From the NCBI GenBank assembly GCA_964059195.1, contig CAXKWD010000011.1:12742451-12806450 (forward strand): a DNA stretch of 64,000 nt. Reading direction: 5' to 3'. The notes under the pieces are model-generated. The model was not told the origin of the DNA. It saw only the letters and a program-made list of their open reading frames with translations, and ran no database searches. The stretch's first letter is position 1. Each line of letters opens with the position of its first letter. The position numbers and the translations under genes are program-made. This document shows positions 55,588 through 64,000 of this stretch, in pieces. The DNA comes from Ectobius pallidus. Its lineage: Eukaryota; Arthropoda; Insecta; Blattodea; Ectobiidae.

Positions 55588-58047
55588 TTATAGTTTCAGG
55601 GTGAGTTCGAAAAGTGGGTTGTATTCAATAGGGTTATCATTAAGAATTATGTCTTTGTTCTTGTAGATTTCTAGTGCTTCTAGAGTGTTGAGTCTATTAC
55701 TTTTCTTTTCTTTGTGGGCTATTGTGAGTGAGTTTTCAATATTTTCAAATCTGTGTTGTTCAGTGATTAGGTGTTTAGCATATGCTGATTTTAGTCTGTT
55801 GTGTTTGAAGTCCATTCTATGTTCTTTGAATCTAGTTTTGAATTTCCTTCCGGTTTGTCCTACGTATATTTTATTACAATCAACACATTTTAATTTATAA
55901 ACTCCATTATTATCCAAATTATCTGTCTGGTTGTTACTTGTGTTGTAAAGTTTATCTTTAATATGATTGGTGGTTTTGTATGCTATTTGAAAATTGTTAC
56001 GTTCTAGAATTTTGGTGATTTTGTGTATTTTCCCGTCTGTGAATGTAAATGTGGCGAAATTAGGTTTTGTATTTTCCTTCTTAATAGGGCTTAATTGACT
56101 ATAGGATTTTTCTTTGTTTTTAGCTTTTTTGGTTTGTTTATTAACTATTTTATCCACTGTTTGAATGTTATATCCATTATTTATTGCAATTTGTGTTATT
56201 ATTTTGTATTCTTTGTTGTAAGTTTTGGGGTCTAGTGGGAGATTAACCATTCTGTATATCATACTATTGAGGGCAGCTAATTTTTGTTTGTATGGATGGT
56301 TAGAGTCTCTATTTATGATTGTATCTGTGTATGTAGGTTTCCTGTAGATGTCCAAGTGGAGTTTAGTTTTTTGTCTAGTTAAATTCAGGTCAAGAAAATT
56401 TATAGAATTATTGTTTTCTTTTTCCATAGTATAAGTTAGATTGTTGTGGATTTTATTAAAGTCATGCAATATATCTTCTGCTTTATGCTTATTGCATATT
56501 ATGAAGGTATCGTCCACATAGCGATAATATGTTTTTATGTTATGTTTATTTACAATGTTGGGGATTTTTGACTTTTCTATGTCTTGTAAAAAGATTTCGG
56601 ACATAATATTTGAAAGGGGGGAGCCCATCGCTAGTCCATCTTTTTGTAAGTAAATTTTATTGTTGAACGTGAAATAGTTCTGGTCTAAGATGTCAGAGAT
56701 TGTATTGACGATTTGTTCTGTAATTAAAGGGTTTTCTTTGTTATGTAGTAGGTTGTTCTGCATTATGTCTATAGTCTCTTTAATAGGAACGTTTGTGTAT
56801 AAATTTTTTATATCAAGAGATATCAAAATATCATTTTTATTTAATTCAATATCTTTCAGTTTATTAGCCAGTTGTATGGAATTCTGTATAGTATATTTGT
56901 TAGGTAAAGTAAGTCTGTCTTTAAGTATATTAGTCATAGTTCTTGCTAGTTTATAAGAAGGTGCATTAGTAAAATTAACGACAGGTCTTATAGGGTTATT
57001 GGTTTTATGTGTTTTTATTTGTGATCTCAAGGAAGGTATTTTCGGGTTCATATTTATATTATGTTTCATTTGATATTCACTGAGTATGAGGTCAGAGTTT
57101 TTTATGTTGGTTTTTATTTTCTGTTGGAATTTATCAGTAGGGTCTTTGTCTATCTCAATTATGTTATTATCTGTAATAAATTCCAGAGTTTTGTTTATGT
57201 AGTCACTATTATTAATTAATACTATTGAATTACCCTTATCTGCTCTGGTATGTATAATGTTATTGTTTTTCAGTTTTAGATTTATGTCTTTTATTGACTT
57301 ATGGTTCTGTGTTTGCGTATTGTTTTGATTTTGTGTTGTTTCAATGTAAGTCTCGTTTATTACTGAAGCTATTTGTTTTCTAAGTTCTTTTTGCTTTTCT
57401 ATTGGTATATTAGATAACGCAGTTTCCGTGTCGATGACTAGCGATTCGATTTTCTTTTTGTTATTCATTTCAAAACTGTGTTTATATCCTTTTTCAAGTG
57501 TAGCTTTCTCTGTATCACTGATGTGAATTTTAGATAGATTTAGAATACGTGGGTAGAATGTAATGTTATTAGAAGGGTCTATATGTTGTGTGTGAATTAG
57601 ATTGTGAATGGATGTTTCTGTGTTAGTTAGGGTTAGTTTTTCTTTTCCAAGTTTTTCTATTTTCTTGTTCATGTTTAGATATTTCTTATCAATTTCGTGT
57701 TGAAGTTTATTTTGGATTTCATTATGGATATGAGTCCATTGATTTTGAAATATCTTAGCTGCTTGTAGATGTAAGTCATAAGTTACTTTTGTGAGATATT
57801 CTTTTTTCTTATAGAGGAATTTTATTTCATTATTAATCCAAGATTTTTTGGCTTGAACTATGGCTGTTTTTGCAGATTGATTTTTTGATTTGGTTTTTAT
57901 GTTTATATATTTAGGGGTTAAATCATTGTGTTTGCAAGTTTTATTAAAATGTATGTTCGCTATAGTTTTCATTAATTTTCTTTTTGTATTAGTGAATCTA
58001 CTGATGATATTAGCTTGACATGCTAGACTATTATTGATAAATTTCAT
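55588..58047 (-). CDS. Penelope-like reverse transcriptase / GIY-YIG endonuclease, unit 2
   Basis: Its 819-residue translation is the same as that of the other two full units, with all reverse transcriptase motifs (D412, YVDD 510-513) and the GIY-YIG residues intact. Identity of three adjacent copies, synonymous sites included where I compared them, means there has been no time for independent decay, or recent gene conversion or unequal exchange. Selection on the coding frame cannot be inferred from identical copies. Being flanked by tail on both sides, this unit is the best-formed copy with a pseudo-LTR at each end. Confidence 0.97.
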   Translation of the reverse strand: MKFINNSLACQANIISRFTNTKRKLMKTIANIHFNKTCKHNDLTPKYINIKTKSKNQSAKTAIVQAKKSWINNEIKFLYKKKEYLTKVTYDLHLQAAKIFQNQWTHIHNEIQNKLQHEIDKKYLNMNKKIEKLGKEKLTLTNTETSIHNLIHTQHIDPSNNITFYPRILNLSKIHISDTEKATLEKGYKHSFEMNNKKKIESLVIDTETALSNIPIEKQKELRKQIASVINETYIETTQNQNNTQTQNHKSIKDINLKLKNNNIIHTRADKGNSIVLINNSDYINKTLEFITDNNIIEIDKDPTDKFQQKIKTNIKNSDLILSEYQMKHNINMNPKIPSLRSQIKTHKTNNPIRPVVNFTNAPSYKLARTMTNILKDRLTLPNKYTIQNSIQLANKLKDIELNKNDILISLDIKNLYTNVPIKETIDIMQNNLLHNKENPLITEQIVNTISDILDQNYFTFNNKIYLQKDGLAMGSPLSNIMSEIFLQDIEKSKIPNIVNKHNIKTYYRYVDDTFIICNKHKAEDILHDFNKIHNNLTYTMEKENNNSINFLDLNLTRQKTKLHLDIYRKPTYTDTIINRDSNHPYKQKLAALNSMIYRMVNLPLDPKTYNKEYKIITQIAINNGYNIQTVDKIVNKQTKKAKNKEKSYSQLSPIKKENTKPNFATFTFTDGKIHKITKILERNNFQIAYKTTNHIKDKLYNTSNNQTDNLDNNGVYKLKCVDCNKIYVGQTGRKFKTRFKEHRMDFKHNRLKSAYAKHLITEQHRFENIENSLTIAHKEKKSNRLNTLEALEIYKNKDIILNDNPIEYNPLFELTLKL

Positions 58048-58075
58048 CTTGGTTCTTTGAGGGAAATATTAGATG

Positions 58076-59005
58076 TATAAAGAAGTTTTTAGTCTTATAC
58101 CCTCAAAATAAAATACTAAGATATATGAACAACACAGGAAAAGAGGGGACAACCTTTTACAATATAAATTGTTATAATATAATTTGTAAATTATAAATCA
58201 ATAATATTTTATTAGTTGATTCTTACATTGTATGATATATGGCAACTTGTAATTAAAGTTAGCAAGATAAAATTCTAAGATTAATATTGGATTGGCTATA
58301 CATAAAACATCTATATCATATAGTCAAGAGTTAAAATTTTTTTGATCAACTTATATATTCAAGCGATTACATATGTGCATAGTCCATATAGTTGAATTAA
58401 TATATGAGATCAATATATAGGATCAACTTTGGATTGTTATAGCTGTTACATTAATGGTTATAATGGTTAATAAAATAAGTAGCAAGAGTAATTCTTGCAT
58501 GTCATAATGTTAAAATGTCACATTTAAAATTAAAATTAATAAATATCTTGAAATTGTGATTAAAAGAAGAGCTTACAAGCATATACTTGTGCGTGACTAT
58601 TATAATTATATTCAATGATTTTGTAATTAATACTTGAATGTCCAGATTCTCGTAATTATTGTTCACATATATACATGTATACAAAAGCTTGATGCTTCGT
58701 GATGATAGATTATTATAAGGTTGTTAAGGTTGTCCTCATTAAAATTGTGTTGTAGATGGTAGTTGTTTTTCTTAGTAGTTAGATATGTACATTTCGGTAC
58801 AGTATATGTACCATCTTCAGTCTAAAAAAGGTAAAATGAAAGAAAATTAATGAAACAATATATAAGTATGTATGTTGATGGCTCAAAGAATATTTAAAAA
58901 AGATTAAATAATGTTATGTTTATCAGTTAAACTAACCTGTAAGCTTAGTAGCTATCTGATGAAAGTTGGACTAGTACTACAGTGATTGTGTTAATGTTGG
59001 TGTAT
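58076..59005 (-). repeat. PLE inter-ORF tail / pseudo-LTR, between ORF 3 and ORF 2
   Basis: Matches the other tails; begins right after the ORF 3 stop and runs to 28 bases before the ORF 2 ATG. Confidence 0.93.
58779..58825 (-). ncRNA. hammerhead ribozyme-like motif, PLE unit 3
   Basis: Third copy at the same 3418-bp spacing, with unchanged core and stems. Confidence 0.72.
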
Positions 59006-61465
59006 TTATAGTTTCAGGGTGAGTTCGAAAAGTGGGTTGTATTCAATAGGGTTATCATTAAGAATTATGTCTTTGTTCTTGTAGATTTCTAGTGCTTCTA
59101 GAGTGTTGAGTCTATTACTTTTCTTTTCTTTGTGGGCTATTGTGAGTGAGTTTTCAATATTTTCAAATCTGTGTTGTTCAGTGATTAGGTGTTTAGCATA
59201 TGCTGATTTTAGTCTGTTGTGTTTGAAGTCCATTCTATGTTCTTTGAATCTAGTTTTGAATTTCCTTCCGGTTTGTCCTACGTATATTTTATTACAATCA
59301 ACACATTTTAATTTATAAACTCCATTATTATCCAAATTATCTGTCTGGTTGTTACTTGTGTTGTAAAGTTTATCTTTAATATGATTGGTGGTTTTGTATG
59401 CTATTTGAAAATTGTTACGTTCTAGAATTTTGGTGATTTTGTGTATTTTCCCGTCTGTGAATGTAAATGTGGCGAAATTAGGTTTTGTATTTTCCTTCTT
59501 AATAGGGCTTAATTGACTATAGGATTTTTCTTTGTTTTTAGCTTTTTTGGTTTGTTTATTAACTATTTTATCCACTGTTTGAATGTTATATCCATTATTT
59601 ATTGCAATTTGTGTTATTATTTTGTATTCTTTGTTGTAAGTTTTGGGGTCTAGTGGGAGATTAACCATTCTGTATATCATACTATTGAGGGCAGCTAATT
59701 TTTGTTTGTATGGATGGTTAGAGTCTCTATTTATGATTGTATCTGTGTATGTAGGTTTCCTGTAGATGTCCAAGTGGAGTTTAGTTTTTTGTCTAGTTAA
59801 ATTCAGGTCAAGAAAATTTATAGAATTATTGTTTTCTTTTTCCATAGTATAAGTTAGATTGTTGTGGATTTTATTAAAGTCATGCAATATATCTTCTGCT
59901 TTATGCTTATTGCATATTATGAAGGTATCGTCCACATAGCGATAATATGTTTTTATGTTATGTTTATTTACAATGTTGGGGATTTTTGACTTTTCTATGT
60001 CTTGTAAAAAGATTTCGGACATAATATTTGAAAGGGGGGAGCCCATCGCTAGTCCATCTTTTTGTAAGTAAATTTTATTGTTGAACGTGAAATAGTTCTG
60101 GTCTAAGATGTCAGAGATTGTATTGACGATTTGTTCTGTAATTAAAGGGTTTTCTTTGTTATGTAGTAGGTTGTTCTGCATTATGTCTATAGTCTCTTTA
60201 ATAGGAACGTTTGTGTATAAATTTTTTATATCAAGAGATATCAAAATATCATTTTTATTTAATTCAATATCTTTCAGTTTATTAGCCAGTTGTATGGAAT
60301 TCTGTATAGTATATTTGTTAGGTAAAGTAAGTCTGTCTTTAAGTATATTAGTCATAGTTCTTGCTAGTTTATAAGAAGGTGCATTAGTAAAATTAACGAC
60401 AGGTCTTATAGGGTTATTGGTTTTATGTGTTTTTATTTGTGATCTCAAGGAAGGTATTTTCGGGTTCATATTTATATTATGTTTCATTTGATATTCACTG
60501 AGTATGAGGTCAGAGTTTTTTATGTTGGTTTTTATTTTCTGTTGGAATTTATCAGTAGGGTCTTTGTCTATCTCAATTATGTTATTATCTGTAATAAATT
60601 CCAGAGTTTTGTTTATGTAGTCACTATTATTAATTAATACTATTGAATTACCCTTATCTGCTCTGGTATGTATAATGTTATTGTTTTTCAGTTTTAGATT
60701 TATGTCTTTTATTGACTTATGGTTCTGTGTTTGCGTATTGTTTTGATTTTGTGTTGTTTCAATGTAAGTCTCGTTTATTACTGAAGCTATTTGTTTTCTA
60801 AGTTCTTTTTGCTTTTCTATTGGTATATTAGATAACGCAGTTTCCGTGTCGATGACTAGCGATTCGATTTTCTTTTTGTTATTCATTTCAAAACTGTGTT
60901 TATATCCTTTTTCAAGTGTAGCTTTCTCTGTATCACTGATGTGAATTTTAGATAGATTTAGAATACGTGGGTAGAATGTAATGTTATTAGAAGGGTCTAT
61001 ATGTTGTGTGTGAATTAGATTGTGAATGGATGTTTCTGTGTTAGTTAGGGTTAGTTTTTCTTTTCCAAGTTTTTCTATTTTCTTGTTCATGTTTAGATAT
61101 TTCTTATCAATTTCGTGTTGAAGTTTATTTTGGATTTCATTATGGATATGAGTCCATTGATTTTGAAATATCTTAGCTGCTTGTAGATGTAAGTCATAAG
61201 TTACTTTTGTGAGATATTCTTTTTTCTTATAGAGGAATTTTATTTCATTATTAATCCAAGATTTTTTGGCTTGAACTATGGCTGTTTTTGCAGATTGATT
61301 TTTTGATTTGGTTTTTATGTTTATATATTTAGGGGTTAAATCATTGTGTTTGCAAGTTTTATTAAAATGTATGTTCGCTATAGTTTTCATTAATTTTCTT
61401 TTTGTATTAGTGAATCTACTGATGATATTAGCTTGACATGCTAGACTATTATTGATAAATTTCAT
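59006..61465 (-). CDS. Penelope-like reverse transcriptase / GIY-YIG endonuclease, unit 3
   Basis: This is the 5'-most full ORF of the array in sense orientation, with the same 819-residue product as units 1 and 2 and complete catalytic motifs. Its leader is the partial tail 61,494-62,145. That tail stops before reaching the hammerhead-like motif, so transcripts starting in it would lack a ribozyme upstream of ORF 3 but have one downstream. Confidence 0.97.
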   Translation of the reverse strand: MKFINNSLACQANIISRFTNTKRKLMKTIANIHFNKTCKHNDLTPKYINIKTKSKNQSAKTAIVQAKKSWINNEIKFLYKKKEYLTKVTYDLHLQAAKIFQNQWTHIHNEIQNKLQHEIDKKYLNMNKKIEKLGKEKLTLTNTETSIHNLIHTQHIDPSNNITFYPRILNLSKIHISDTEKATLEKGYKHSFEMNNKKKIESLVIDTETALSNIPIEKQKELRKQIASVINETYIETTQNQNNTQTQNHKSIKDINLKLKNNNIIHTRADKGNSIVLINNSDYINKTLEFITDNNIIEIDKDPTDKFQQKIKTNIKNSDLILSEYQMKHNINMNPKIPSLRSQIKTHKTNNPIRPVVNFTNAPSYKLARTMTNILKDRLTLPNKYTIQNSIQLANKLKDIELNKNDILISLDIKNLYTNVPIKETIDIMQNNLLHNKENPLITEQIVNTISDILDQNYFTFNNKIYLQKDGLAMGSPLSNIMSEIFLQDIEKSKIPNIVNKHNIKTYYRYVDDTFIICNKHKAEDILHDFNKIHNNLTYTMEKENNNSINFLDLNLTRQKTKLHLDIYRKPTYTDTIINRDSNHPYKQKLAALNSMIYRMVNLPLDPKTYNKEYKIITQIAINNGYNIQTVDKIVNKQTKKAKNKEKSYSQLSPIKKENTKPNFATFTFTDGKIHKITKILERNNFQIAYKTTNHIKDKLYNTSNNQTDNLDNNGVYKLKCVDCNKIYVGQTGRKFKTRFKEHRMDFKHNRLKSAYAKHLITEQHRFENIENSLTIAHKEKKSNRLNTLEALEIYKNKDIILNDNPIEYNPLFELTLKL

Positions 61466-61493
61466 CTTGGTTCTTTGAGGGAAATATTAGATG

Positions 61494-62145
61494 TATAAAG
61501 AAGTTTTTAGTCTTATACCCTCAAAATAAAATACTAAGATATATGAACAACACAGGAAAAGAGGGGACAACCTTTTACAATATAAATTGTTATAATATAA
61601 TTTGTAAATTATAAATCAATAATATTTTATTAGTTGATTCTTACATTGTATGATATATGGCAACTTGTAATTAAAGTTAGCAAGATAAAATTCTAAGATT
61701 AATATTGGATTGGCTATACATAAAACATCTATATCATATAGTCAAGAGTTAAAATTTTTTTTGATCAACTTATATATTCAAGCGATTACATATGTGCATA
61801 GTCCATATAGTTGAATTAATATATGAGATCAATATATAGGATCAACTTTGGATTGTTATAGCTGTTACATTAATGGTTATAATGGTTAATAAAATAAGTA
61901 GCAAGAGTAATTCTTGCATGTCATAATGTTAAAATGTCACATTTAAAATTAAAATTAATAAATATCTTGAAATTGTGATTAAAAGAAGAGCTTACAAGCA
62001 TATACTTGTGCGTGACTATTATAATTATATTCAATGATTTTGTAATTAATACTTGAATGTCCAGATTCTCGTAATTATTGTTCACATATATACATGTATA
62101 CAAAAGCTTGATGCTTCGTGATGATAGATTATTATAAGGTTGTTA
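61494..62145 (-). repeat. truncated PLE 5' tail (partial pseudo-LTR)
   Basis: Identical to the corresponding part of the other tails except for one extra T in a T-run near 61,755. In sense direction it begins at 62,145, inside the sequence that elsewhere lies about 36 bases after the hammerhead-like motif. It has therefore lost the ribozyme and everything before it. Confidence 0.92.
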
Positions 62146-62155
62146 CCTTATAATA
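62130..62155. repeat. palindromic junction between the array and the inverted PLE copy
   Basis: Eleven-base perfect inverted arms (TATTATAAGGT reads as TATTATAAGGT-TGTT-ACCTTATAATA with the outermost T-A pair at 62,130/62,155) surround a TGTT loop. Match to the minus-oriented tail ends at 62,145 and match to the inverted ORF begins at about 62,152, leaving about six bases (CCTTAT). These equal the complement of the adjacent TTATAAGG, as if the end had folded back and been copied. Confidence 0.85.
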
Positions 62156-63604
62156 CCTTCCTTGAGATCACAAATAAAAACACATAAAACCAATAACCCT
62201 ATAAGACCTGTCGTTAATTTTACTAATGCACCTTCTTATAAACTAGCAAGAACTATGACTAATATACTTAAAGACAGACTTACTTTACCTAACAAATATA
62301 CTATACAGAATTCCATACAACTGGCTAATAAACTGAAAGATATTGAATTAAATAAAAATGATATTTTGATATCTCTTGATATAAAAAATTTATACACAAA
62401 CGTTCCTATTAAAGAGACTATAGACATAATGCAGAACAACCTACTACATAACAAAGAAAACCCTTTAATTACAGAACAAATCGTCAATACAATCTCTGAC
62501 ATCTTAGACCAGAACTATTTCACGTTCAACAATAAAATTTACTTACAAAAAGATGGACTAGCGATGGGCTCCCCCCTTTCAAATATTATGTCCGAAATCT
62601 TTTTACAAGACATAGAAAAGTCAAAAATCCCCAACATTGTAAATAAACATAACATAAAAACATATTATCGCTATGTGGACGATACCTTCATAATATGCAA
62701 TAAGCATAAAGCAGAAGATATATTGCATGACTTTAATAAAATCCACAACAATCTAACTTATACTATGGAAAAAGAAAACAATAATTCTATAAATTTTCTT
62801 GACCTGAATTTAACTAGACAAAAAACTAAACTCCACTTGGACATCTACAGGAAACCTACATACACAGATACAATCATAAATAGAGACTCTAACCATCCAT
62901 ACAAACAAAAATTAGCTGCCCTCAATAGTATGATATACAGAATGGTTAATCTCCCACTAGACCCCAAAACTTACAACAAAGAATACAAAATAATAACACA
63001 AATTGCAATAAATAATGGATATAACATTCAAACAGTGGATAAAATAGTTAATAAACAAACCAAAAAAGCTAAAAACAAAGAAAAATCCTATAGTCAATTA
63101 AGCCCTATTAAGAAGGAAAATACAAAACCTAATTTCGCCACATTTACATTCACAGACGGGAAAATACACAAAATCACCAAAATTCTAGAACGTAACAATT
63201 TTCAAATAGCATACAAAACCACCAATCATATTAAAGATAAACTTTACAACACAAGTAACAACCAGACAGATAATTTGGATAATAATGGAGTTTATAAATT
63301 AAAATGTGTTGATTGTAATAAAATATACGTAGGACAAACCGGAAGGAAATTCAAAACTAGATTCAAAGAACATAGAATGGACTTCAAACACAACAGACTA
63401 AAATCAGCATATGCTAAACACCTAATCACTGAACAACACAGATTTGAAAATATTGAAAACTCACTCACAATAGCCCACAAAGAAAAGAAAAGTAATAGAC
63501 TCAACACTCTAGAAGCACTAGAAATCTACAAGAACAAAGACATAATTCTTAATGATAACCCTATTGAATACAACCCACTTTTCGAACTCACCCTGAAACT
63601 ATAA
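62153..63604 (+). pseudogene. Penelope-like reverse transcriptase / GIY-YIG, 5'-truncated ORF
   Basis: It covers residues about 337-819 of the full protein. All reverse transcriptase motifs from RPVVNF onward, including motif A, the GLAMGSPLSN block and YVDD, and the whole GIY-YIG domain are kept without a stop. It lacks the N-terminal region and the RADKGNS block (residues 268-279) needed for a complete fingers domain. The first in-frame codon that could start is a TTG at 62,162, which is the ordinary leucine codon of the parent and unlikely to initiate. It is coding debris from truncated reverse transcription rather than a functional gene, although the translated part equals that of the full copies. 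Confidence 0.93.
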
Positions 63605-63784
63605 ATACACCAACATTAACACAATCACTGTAGTACTAGTCCAACTTTCATCAGATAGCTACTAAGCTTACAGGTTAGTTTAACTGATAAACATAACATT
63701 ATTTAATCTTTTTTAAATATTCTTTGAGCCATCAACATACATACTTATATATTGTTTCATTAATTTTCTTTCATTTTACCTTTT

Positions 63785-63831
63785 TTAGACTGAAGATGGT
63801 ACATATACTGTACCGAAATGTACATATCTAA
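63785..63831 (+). ncRNA. hammerhead ribozyme-like motif in the inverted PLE copy
   Basis: TTAGA, CTGAAGA, extra T, GGTAC, loop, GTACC, GAAA, TGTACAT, A, TCTAA in order. This plus-strand copy of the array motif lies 181 bases after the stop codon of the truncated ORF. Confidence 0.72.
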
Positions 63832-64000
63832 CTACTAAGAAAAACAACTACCATCTACAACACAATTTTAATGAGGACAACCTTAACAACCTTATAATAA
63901 TCTATCATCACGAAGCATCAAGCTTTTGTATACATGTATATATGTGAACAATAATTACGAGAATCTGGACATTCAAGTATTAATTACAAAATCATTGAAT

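Larger units (their letters stand above)
51238..62145 (-). mobile_element. head-to-tail array of a Penelope-like retroelement (3 full units plus a partial)
   Basis: Three complete units repeat with an exact 3418-bp period: ORFs at 52,170, 55,588 and 59,006 and all shared landmarks are offset by 3418. In sense (minus) order the array is a partial 5' tail (62,145-61,494), ORF 3, tail, ORF 2, tail, ORF 1, tail. It ends at 51,238, where sequence shared with the unit junctions (TGTATAAAGAAG) begins abruptly. The tail between ORFs therefore acts as both 3' UTR and leader, like the pseudo-LTRs known from Penelope elements. I noted one difference: the partial tail has one extra T in a T-run near 61,755. 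Units are otherwise identical wherever I compared them. Confidence 0.97.
62152..64000 (+). mobile_element. 5'-truncated inverted copy of the Penelope-like element (continues past the window)
   Basis: Plus-strand copy facing the array. It starts inside the ORF (residue about 337 equivalent), keeps the ORF end, the tail and its hammerhead-like motif, and is still identical in kind to the array tail at the last base. 5' truncation with an inverted neighbour is a known arrangement for Penelope elements. The true 3' end lies outside the window. Confidence 0.95.

Noticed and set aside
51238..64000. CRISPR-like or satellite array
   Set aside because: The 3418-bp period contains a full retroelement ORF, so it is a tandem of mobile elements rather than a satellite or spacer array.
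1..64000. Bacterial contamination or operon structure
   Set aside because: No closely packed genes, ribosome binding sites or bacterial coding density anywhere; repeat content is eukaryotic throughout.

Overview
The window reads as insect nuclear DNA from a large, repeat-rich, AT-rich genome. It carries Penelope-like (PLE), non-LTR, hAT, PIF/Harbinger and Tc1/mariner/pogo remnants, tRNA-derived SINEs, many long microsatellites, and an over-abundant TAGGCCTA word. I suspect a cockroach-like or other hemimetabolous insect, but that is a guess from the style of the repeats. I found no convincing host protein-coding gene. Almost everything supportable is mobile DNA in various stages of decay.

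Positions 1-27,000 hold a patchwork of dead elements. There are two non-LTR reverse transcriptase tails (about 1725-2340 and 2822-3357) and two foldback/TIR elements at 5053-6493. A TIR element at 7097-8691 contains a DUF7869-like coding remnant. An inverted pair of hammerhead-like sequences lies at 8743-9210, and a mariner transposase tail at 9461-9719. Three hAT-type elements are bounded by 8-bp target duplications: 11333-11991, 13098-14125 (with a transposase C-terminus) and 22020-22733. The last one splits a LINE reading frame. SINEs, a 150-bp tandem triplet and further foldbacks fill the rest.

Positions 27,245-31,879 are a nest: a hAT-type element with a perfect 8-bp duplication, interrupted by a 4-kb Harbinger-type element with a TTA duplication. 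Positions 32,000-51,237 hold more of the same families. These include a second TA-flanked foldback copy, a hAT element built of CGATAC repeats, a pogo/Tigger-like element, a Harbinger element with a broken Myb/SANT-like gene, a SINE split by a hAT element, and a 2-kb TIR element.

Positions 51,238-64,000 are the standout. Three head-to-tail copies of an intact-looking Penelope-like retroelement lie on the minus strand at an exact 3418-bp period. Each has an 819-codon reverse transcriptase + GIY-YIG endonuclease ORF. They are followed by a partial unit and then, across a short palindromic junction, by a 5'-truncated inverted copy that runs off the window. Each full repeat, and the inverted copy, carries a hammerhead-ribozyme-like fold about 180 nt downstream of the ORF. 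Its stem III is palindromic and one base is inserted after the CUGAAGA core. A transcript through the array could therefore self-cleave into 3418-nt monomers. The three ORFs encode identical proteins, so the insertion is very young, has been homogenised, or is partly an assembly product.
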